A DNA stretch of 64,000 nucleotides from Liopterus haemorrhoidalis (lineage: Eukaryota; Arthropoda; Insecta; Coleoptera; Dytiscidae), in contig OZ020615.1 in the NCBI GenBank assembly GCA_963971575.1, positions 62,939,379 through 63,003,378 on the forward strand, in the 5' to 3' direction. The notes beneath the pieces were generated by a model. It ran no database searches. It was not told the DNA's origin and saw only the letters and a list, made by a program, of their open reading frames with translations. Below, piece by piece: positions 56,658 to 64,000 of this stretch; position 1 is the stretch's first letter; each line of letters begins with the position of its first letter. A program made the translations under genes and the position numbers.

Positions 56658-57127
56658 ACTAGTGGCGAAGGGAGACCTCCGCTAGACTTGCCCTCCCACA
56701 AAAAAAATAATAATAAAAAAAATACGTAATTTTTTTTTTTAGTTTAAAAGAAGATTTAGGTAAATCTTCAAAAATACATCAAATTATGTCCTATACAAAT
56801 TTTTGTCCAAGGCTTGGTTTAATAGTTACGAATTTTTTTAAATTTTAAAGTTTAATAACTTCTGTTTCCGGTTTCGGATTTTAATAAAAAACAATAGTGT
56901 TCTTCCCAGTTATTAGGAGAATTTTTTAGTACCAGAACGAACTCTTTAAGTTAAACCGTTTTTGAGTTATCGTGTATACACAGACACACACACAGACACA
57001 CACACATACGGACGGCACTTCGAAAATAGGTTTTTTGGATTCCCTGGACCATGAAACGTGGTCATCAGTCAAAACCTCGATATCGATTACAATACTTGCC
57101 CCTTATATATTAAGGTCGGGCAAGTAA
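56658..57127. repeat. Dispersed repeat R4, copy 1
   Basis: It begins AGTGGCGAAGGGAGACCTCC with ACTTGCCC close by, and ends TTAAGGTCGGGCAAGT, so ACTTGCCC/GGGCAAGT is inverted at the two ends. A CACAGACACACA microsatellite precedes GGACGGCACTTCGAAAATAG. The layout parallels R1. Confidence 0.65.
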
Positions 57128-57509
57128 AAAGGTTTACATTTTTTTAGGCATTGTTAGTTGCAGTGCCTTAACAAGCTTTTTTTGGGCTCTTGGAAAGATT
57201 TTTGGCCCCCCTAACACATTTAGAGGCCTCCTCGCATTGTTAGAAACTTCATTTTATCCTATTTAGTGCTTCGTGCTCTTTTCTTGCTGGTGGGGATCCT
57301 CTGTTGATAGGAATAAATTTAAAAAAATTATTATTTTTTTTTACACAAAATATTCACTATTTTTCGAAAAATTTACCTGATCAAAAATTCCTGTTGAACT
57401 ATTTCGGTACCCATCAAAGACATTACTGATTTTTATTCAGATTTTTAGATAATCTACTTTGCCAAATAGCGGACAAAAGTTTTTTTGACATTTTTGGCGA
57501 GAATCCTAT

Positions 57510-58260
57510 TAAAACCAGTGGCGAAGGGAGACCTCCGCTAGACTTGCCCTCCCATAAACAAAAATAATAATAAAAAAATATAAATAAAAAAAAACATTTT
57601 TTTTTAATAAAAAAAAGATTTAGGTAAACATAAAAAATACATCAAAATATGTTTTATACAATTTTTTGTTCGAAGCTTGGTTTAATACAGGGCTTCGAAC
57701 CGTTATTTTTTTCGTTTCGGTTTTCGTTCCGGTTCAATTAAAAAAATATATATCGGTTCGGTTCCGGTTTTCGTTCCGGCAAAAATAACGGTTTTTTTTC
57801 GGTTTTCGGTTCAGTTCCGAGTGATAAATTTTTAAATGCTTTTATATATATTAGAAATTTATTTTCTACTATAATTTAGAAGAACTTTTTATTCCTTATT
57901 CTGTGATAATATTACCAAGGTCGCTGCCAGGAGGGAGTTCTGGGCGTTTAACCCCCCTCCCCCGAAATAATAGAAGCGCATTTTTTTAAATTATCAGTTA
58001 GAAAATTACGAATTACGATTTTTTTCTGCTCATCAGTTTAAAAAATAATCTTAAATAAAATGTATTTTATATTCACTCACATAAACGTTATCTGAACAGA
58101 AATAAACCGATATTTTTTTTCGGTTCAGTTCTGGTTTTCGTTCCGACAAAAATAACGGTTTTTTTCGGTTTTCGGCTTTCGGTTCAGTTCCGGTTCGAAG
58201 CCCTGGTTCAATAGTTAATAATTTTTAAAAATTTTATACCTTTAGTTTAATAACTTCCTT
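57510..58260. repeat. Dispersed repeat R4, copy 2, interrupted by a MITE
   Basis: CAGTGGCGAAGGGAGACCTC to about GCTTGGTTTAATA at 57687 matches copy 1. It resumes after 58205 with TTCAATAGTTAATAATTTTT, matching copy 1 from about 56818. Confidence 0.75.
57688..58205. mobile_element. hAT-type MITE inserted in R4
   Basis: The ends are CAGGGCTTCGAACCG and, inverted, CAGGGCTTCGAACCGG. Flanks GTTTAATA (57680-57687) and GTTCAATA (58206-58213) agree at 7 of 8 positions. The interior is made of TTTTCGGTTCCGG-like repeats. 518 bp, non-coding. Confidence 0.9.
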
Positions 58261-58289
58261 TATGGTTTTAATAACATCTCTTCTCTTGA

Positions 58290-58430
58290 TAGTTTTTGTT
58301 ACGGACCAAGTCTCGCAGCCGTACAGAAGAACTTACACAGAAGACTTCACGCATGCCCTGAATATGGTAGTTTTCGTGGAAGTACTGTAGATCGCAGAAT
58401 TCCATATACGGCTAAGTTGGATAAAGAAAA
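58290..58430 (-). pseudogene. Short LINE fragment related to 30610-30715
   Basis: GAATATGGTAGTTTTCGTGG followed by AAGTACTG and CGCAGAATTCCATA matches the reverse-transcriptase C-terminal region at 30650-30710. It is a fragment only. Confidence 0.75.
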
Positions 58431-58504
58431 ATATACCAATAATTAATTTATTTTATATCTATATAAATATAAAAATTAGTTCTTTTGTATGTTAGCGCGA
58501 AAGA

Positions 58505-58690
58505 ACGACTTCTTCTTCTTCTTCTTTGGGCACTATCAGTCAGGACATTTGGCCTCACTCACATAAGTCCTCCATCTTAATCTATTCATTGTCAGGTCTT
58601 GCCAAGTACCCTGTATACCAATACTTGTTAGATCTTCGGTTAGCTGGTCTCTCCATCTCTTGCAAGGTCTTCCCACTGTACAACTGCACT
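58505..58690 (-). pseudogene. LINE 3'-end fragment
   Basis: The minus strand encodes GRPCKRWRDQLTEDLTSIGI, then QGTWQDLTMNRLRWRTYVSE and AKCPD, the extreme C-terminus of endonuclease-reverse-transcriptase LINEs, followed by a (GAA)n tract that may be the LINE tail. Confidence 0.85.
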
Positions 58691-59454
58691 GATTAAAAAG
58701 GTGGTCTTAATTATATTTTTCATATTTTATAATTAAAAAAGATTAAATGTTATTTCTATTAAAATTTTACTAAAAGATTGTTTTAAAATGTTTTAATGAA
58801 TTTATTTTTATTTTAAAACATAAAGAATTATGCGTGAAGTTTTAAAAATGGTCAAAAATATAATTATTACGTTAACAGATTTTGGCAAGCAGATCTATTA
58901 TATGTAGACTAAAGTTCGCTAACCCTGCAATCTGTTGCATGTGTATTTAAAATTAAATTAACACGTGTATAAGCGGGTTAAAATTAACACTTTAACTCCC
59001 ATTCAACACGAGAGTTAAAAAAAATATTCGAAAAAATTAATACTACAAAATAGTACATTATTAACAGTAGTAGGTAATTAAATACTTTATTAATAAATTA
59101 ATAAAATATATATCTCCAGTACTCTTTTTAGGAACCGTCGGTTGTGTTGACCTCCTTATAAAACTGTCAAGTATAGGCGTATTTTAAAATTTCGGTATTT
59201 TAAAATTTAAAGTTTTGTTCCACCGCAATTTTATACTCTGCAACATAAATATGCATTAATTTTTATAGCTTGCGCCCTAAAACGACCCCCCCCCACATCC
59301 TGGAGCCAGCGACGTAGCTATGGCGCTGGTGTCAAGTCTTTCCAAGTGTCATATATACCAACAATTTCTAGTATCTCAACTAACCTGCAATTTTGCGAGA
59401 TTTTTCCATTAAAATTCTTCTTTCTAGAATAATAATTATTTTTTTAAATATTAC
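58691..59454. other. AT-rich interval, nothing recognised
   Basis: No open frame, repeat end or RNA motif could be supported. Confidence 0.5.
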
Positions 59455-60060
59455 AGTGTGTCAGTGGTAACTTTTAATCTATTTAAAACGGAACAGATAA
59501 ATTTAAAAAGTTTTTAAAAATATTGTATCACAAAAATATTAAAAATGGTGACTTTAGACAAGATAAAACAGTGTTCTTAACAATTATCAGCTATCTCACG
59601 GTAGTCTCTCCAAGCCGTAGTGCTTGCTACTACCGTATTGTATTGGAAACAGATTCAATAATATAAAAAATGGTGACATTAAATCAATGGCTATAAAATA
59701 GTTTTTTTTAACATTAATAGTCCCACAGTTATCTCATTGAGACGTAGTGGTTATCACTACCGTACTGTATTGGACAGGGACCTAATATTATACACAAAAA
59801 TTTAAAAATTGATACTTAACTAAAGGCTATAAAAGTATTTTAACATTATTAGCACCCAGGCATCCCACAGTAGTTTCATCGAGCCGTAGTATTTATCACT
59901 AACGTACTGTATGGGACCTAATTTTTTAATCACCTAAAAATAAATAAAATGGTGTCTTTAAACAAAAAACTATAAAAAAGTGTAATATTATTGGTACATA
60001 AATGTTCCATAGTTTCCCCGAGACGTAGTGCTTATCACTACCGTACTGTATTGGGCCAGT
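59455..60060. repeat. Four tandem units of ~131-141 bp upstream of the coiled-coil gene
   Basis: Units centre on CGTAGTGCTTATCACTACCG followed by TACTGTATTGG at about 59614, 59742, 59888 and 60022, and each is preceded by AAAATGGTGACTTTA-like sequence. The unit core can form AGTG/CACT hairpins. A single degenerate copy is at 24308-24360. A B-box-like CCGGGTTTGAATCC lies just after the array on the minus strand (about 60155-60175). Confidence 0.85.
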
Positions 60061-60300
60061 TCTGCTCCCGATACCGTTGAAAGCGGTAATAAATGTAGAT
60101 TTCGCTTTGTTTTTATTTTTACGTTAAAAATGAAGTGATAACGATGCAAACTTAACCGGGATTCAAACCCGGGACACACGAGAAGTTACTTTAAGTGTAC
60201 AAAATCCGTCCAATTATATCAATTTTTTAAATGGATATGTAATATCTTCCGAATTTAAATATAAGTGTTCAAAAATTGCATTTATTTTTTTACTTTTATA

Positions 60301-61216
60301 ATGAGTACAAAAACCGATCCCAAAATGGATCCTCCAAAAAAGCCCCGTCAAGAATTCGTCCGAACACATAGTATAAGATTACCAACACCTCCACCAGACC
60401 CAAACGAAAACATATTAGAAGAAGCAACTGCTTTAAATAAAGAAACAATGGATAAAGAAAACGAATTTTTGGAATATTTAAATTCCTTACCAGTCCCTAC
60501 AAGAGAGAAAGGTGTCAAGGCAAGTTTTGCCCCTGCAATGGCTGCTGAAGATGCCTTTGACCATTTAGATAAACTCTATAAAGTTATGGAACAACTTTTA
60601 AATCTCAGAGACCAAAATGCAAAACTCCAAAGAAGAATAAGAGATTTGGAAAGAAATAGAAAGTTACAAGATATGCATAGAAAAATTGCTGGGGCTGTCT
60701 TACGAGGTGAAGACACAGAAATACCAGAAATAAGTGATGACTACATCCTTGCCGAAGCATTTCTGGATAATATGTTTGCTAGAAACAAAAGACACTCCAA
60801 AACCAAATCAAATAAAGGAAGACATTGTTCTGTAGCTTCAGATGAAGGTTTTAAAACCTTAGAACAAGAACCTTACATCACTAGAAATAATAGTAAGAAG
60901 TCCTTGACAGATTTGCCGAAGAAGAATGCCAAGGTATCGAAATGGACGAAAGTGAAAGCTGCTTTTAAGTGGGAAAAAGCGTCACCTACAGTATCAGGCG
61001 CCAAAAGCCAGGATAGCGGGATTGGAGGAATGCTGCCGGTTAATAATGAGCTTGCTAGGTACTTAAGGGTGCCTAGTTGCGCTGAAACTAATGAGGGAGT
61101 CAGTCCTGCTGACTCTGTCCTCAGTGGGTCGTGGCAAGGGACACATGGATTGAGTACCCCTGGAACAGTTTCATCAGCGTCTTCCACAGATGATCTGAAC
61201 ACTTCCATACTTTCTG
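60301..61216 (+). CDS. Unrecognised coiled-coil protein, first coding exon (partial)
   Basis: The ATG at 60301 opens 305 codons plus one base to the donor CTTTCTG|GTACGT at 61216; an upstream in-frame GTG is not a credible start. After a Pro-rich N-terminus (RLPTPPPDPNEN), residues about 85-125 form a charged coiled coil (LDKLYKVMEQLLNLRDQNAK continuing LQRRIRDLERNRKL). A basic stretch with SKWTKVKAAFKWEK lies near 213-226, then SQDSGIGG and a Ser/Thr-rich tail. No signal peptide or membrane segment, so cytoplasmic or nuclear. It reads as a real gene: long, biased codon use, no repeats. No downstream exon was found up to 64000, so the gene should continue outside. Function unknown. Confidence 0.85.
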
Positions 61217-61313
61217 GTACGTATTATTTAATTTATTATTTAATATTATTTAAATTATTATTTTTTCCCTTGTTATACAAATACCTATCCTATATTACTA
61301 CTAGCTGGACTAC

Positions 61314-62693
61314 GTGTAGGGTTTCTGGAAACTCGTGTTTTTAGGACACGGCGAGTCCGAGTCCTAAATTTTGAAAACTCGTCGAGTCCGGATCTAAATC
61401 TAAACTGAAATTAATGCATCATTTTCATGGTAGTGTTAAAGACGCGACAGGGGTGAGAGGCGTGGTGTTATACTTGCAAGTTCGAATTTCATGGTGGGGT
61501 TGGAGGCGTGATAAGTGCGCGTTTTCGGTTTTGACAACATTTGTATCTAACCCAAATCTAACCTAAAAGTTTATACAAATGTTTGGAGTAAACGGTTATT
61601 CAATTTCATTAAATATGTCGTCAAACCGAAGGAGACGTCTAGCTCTTTTTTATGCATATTTAGGCTTATTACGATATGAAGAAAAGCGATGGTGGGTACG
61701 TCCCATATATACATAGAAACAGAAGGCAACAGGGAGATTATTTTAACTTGTTGCAAGAAATGAGACACAAAAAACACAAACAGTTACTTCAATTACAAGA
61801 AAAGAATTTAATTCACAATCTTTTTTACTTGACATCACAGTTTAGAATGAAGATTCTGTTGGCCCCTGCTTGGGGGTGTATTATTAGTATACCCACTGCA
61901 TGACATTTCAGCAGACCAGATATTTGAAACCGAATCCATAATAATAAACTTTATGACTGCCGACAACATTGTAAAAGTCGTTATTTGCTACATCAATTTA
62001 CGTTTTTTTAATTTTTTTTTATGAAATTAATAATTGTCTCGCTAAAGATCTCACCATTCCGAAAAAATATATTTGTTTCTATGGTTTCGACGGTGCGGCC
62101 AGCGCTAGAGTTGAAATTTCTGAACTTGCGACACCGCGCTTGTAACACCGCGCCTACCACACCATGGTATGGTTTTTTTCAAAATAGAGCGATCCTATTG
62201 GTTGAATTTCTTGTTCCACGCTTCCAACACCAGAATGAAAATGATACATGATAAGCGAAAACGTTTAATATTTTGGAGCTCAATAATGATTCTCATAAGT
62301 GAAGTTTTTGTAACAAAAAATAAAATACAAAATTTGTTAAAATTAGAATTATTACATTACAAGATTGTCATCTGAAATATGTGGTCGTTTCAAGAAATGA
62401 AAAAGAATATGTACTGAAATTTATTTATTAAACAATTTATTTATTTTCAAAACTTAAATTTTAAAACTAGATATAACCATTTAATTGCTTTTTATCTTAA
62501 GGTAGAAATATTTGAGAAATACTAACGAGTACTATCAAAACATTTCTAGAAAGAACCTTTTGAATTTACTGGTTTTTACTTAATTTTAAAAACGTGGACT
62601 CGCTGAGTATTAGAGTCGAGTCCCGAGTCCGAGTAATTACCCAAATATTCGACGAGTCTGAGTCCAGTCGAGTCGAGTCCAGAAACTCTACTT
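61314..62693. mobile_element. Inverted-repeat element containing a Harbinger fragment, in the coiled-coil gene intron
   Basis: The outer ends are GTAGGGTTTCTGGAAACTCG and, inverted, GTAGAGTTTCTGGACTCG, each followed by CGAGTCCGAGTC repeats; no clear target duplication. Inside, about 61626-61830 encodes RRRRLALFYAYLGLLRYEEK followed by RWWVRPIYIHRNRRQQGDYF, the N-terminus of a HARBI1-like transposase. A further inner pair, GGCGTGGTGTTA near 61450 and TAACACCGCGCC near 62142, brackets it. Confidence 0.65.
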
Positions 62694-63429
62694 GTGATCT
62701 GTTGCCCCTACACGCGATCCGCGGAGTTAGACAAGTGTAAACATTGGCCGTGACTTGCCACGCCATCTGTAGGAGCTAGCATTCCACTAATAATATTATA
62801 CGATATTTTAGAGTCAATTTTCTTAATATTTCCTTTTGAAAATAAATATTTCGACTTTAATATTGTAATAAAGGAAGTAAGTAGGTAATATATTAAGTTT
62901 TTTTACAGGCGTCAGTCAACTTATGCAATATTTCAAGTATTTTATTAAATGTTTATTCATTTAGGTATATTTTTAGCAGTTTTATTACATGTTAATTTAT
63001 ATATGTATGTCTCTTCCCGGCGCCTTTGTTTATAAACTACGTAAAAATAGGTTTTTAAGTATATCTAATTAGACCAAGTTGTTTTTAACGAAGATTATTG
63101 AAATTTTCTTATAAATAATTTTTAAAAGAACCTAAATTTAAATCACAATTTTTTCTGTACAATTTTTATTCAAGTTTGTCCAGTATTGTTATTTTGAGAA
63201 CTACAATAACTACGTGGTTGGAATATTAGACAACAATTCTAAAAAGAAGAGTCATTTCATAAGAGGATGTCGAGGAGCTAAGCAATTTTTTGTTACCAGC
63301 GGTTTTCGTGATCAATTTTTTATTTTAAATGAAGATATACCGAATAAAATATCTCATATACCACTCATTGATATCTCGAAATCTCATATTCATATCATAT
63401 CTGAAAAATACATATGAAAAATTTTAAAA
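62694..63429. other. AT-rich intronic or intergenic stretch
   Basis: No exon of the upstream gene and no transposon end were recognised. Confidence 0.45.
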
Positions 63430-64000
63430 AAAAAATTGATGTGAAGTGTGAATTTTCACACATTTCAGGGTTTTGCAGGTATTTAGTAAGTGAATGATGA
63501 TTATTTTGGATGCGAAAACAAATTTTATATTAAAATATTTTTTTTTGTTCATTTAAATTGAACGCCTAATAGCATTATTTAGGTTTCTAAATATGAGCAG
63601 TATTTTTTTTTTTTTTTATATATAGCAAGGTTCATTAAAAATTTTAAAAATTGCGCCTATGGCTTCCATTGGTTGTTATAAGTTCCGCCCCTCTGATTTC
63701 GTGTACATTGAAACAAAATTAAATTATAATTTAAACAATTTCCACTGGGTATTAAATTTACGCTTTTAAAAATTATTTGCCAAAATATAACTAGAATTTT
63801 GAAAAAATAATTTAAACAATATAAAAATTAAAAAAAAAACAAAACAAAAAATAATATTGTCTCTTGTCGCAGGGTTCGATCCCTTTCGGATCGAGTTACT
63901 TGGGTGAAAAACCAGCGTCAAAAACCACTACACCAGCATACACGTTCCAGTGTAGCGTGTTACAAAGCTATAACTTGTGTACATTATTAGCAAAAAATCA
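63430..64000. repeat. Dispersed repeat R3, copy 2, cut by the window end
   Basis: Near-identical to 41171-41716 from TTGATGTGAAGTGTGAATTT to TTATTAGCAAAAAATCA. The B-box-like GGGTTCGATCCC at about 63872 and the A-box-like sequence on the minus strand near 63925-63945 are better preserved here than in copy 1. Confidence 0.85.

Noticed and set aside
60265..60300. Upstream in-frame start giving 12 extra residues to the coiled-coil protein
   Set aside because: The codon is GTG, not a credible start in an animal gene; the ATG at 60301 is in frame and starts a normal hydrophilic N-terminus.

Overview
This is repeat-rich, AT-rich animal nuclear DNA, almost certainly from an insect. The evidence is spliced genes with short GT-AG introns, an insect-style secreted cysteine/helix protein family, and many mariner, hAT, PIF/Harbinger, piggyBac, Helitron and LINE copies, mostly inactive and often nested. 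The order of insect cannot be fixed from the sequence alone.

Five protein-coding genes are supported. (1) At 6140-12885 (+), a small secreted protein of about 146 residues is assembled from twelve tiny phase-0 exons; after the first two, every exon is exactly 42 or 33 bases, i.e. 14 or 11 residues. (2) At 14450-17861 (+) and (3) at 22264-23920 (-) lie two convergent paralogues encoding about 460-residue secreted helical proteins. Each contains two tandem six-cysteine domains with the same spacing, and their promoters match over more than 100 bases. (4) At 28172-38564 (+), a ten-exon gene encodes a 494-residue SV2/SLC22-like major facilitator transporter; its exon phases join exactly, and its introns are full of transposons. 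(5) At 60301-61216 (+) is the first coding exon of an unrecognised coiled-coil protein that probably continues beyond the window.

The rest is mobile DNA and tandem repeats. Target-site duplications date several insertions: a Helitron inside a LINE inside the microexon gene's largest intron, a LINE splitting a hAT transposase, and a (CCAAAAT)n array of about 1.2 kb replacing the middle of a mariner transposase.

The stretch from about 42.3 to 53.5 kb is different. It has no convincing protein gene, looks T-rich on the + strand by eye, shows possible splice-bounded exons at its left end, and is dense in perfect hairpins. Four tandem units of 70-79 nt at 45960-46386 share a fold although their stem sequences differ, which points to a structured non-coding RNA. 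With the microexon gene, this is the best candidate for an undescribed system. All similarity calls come from reading motifs; no database search was possible.
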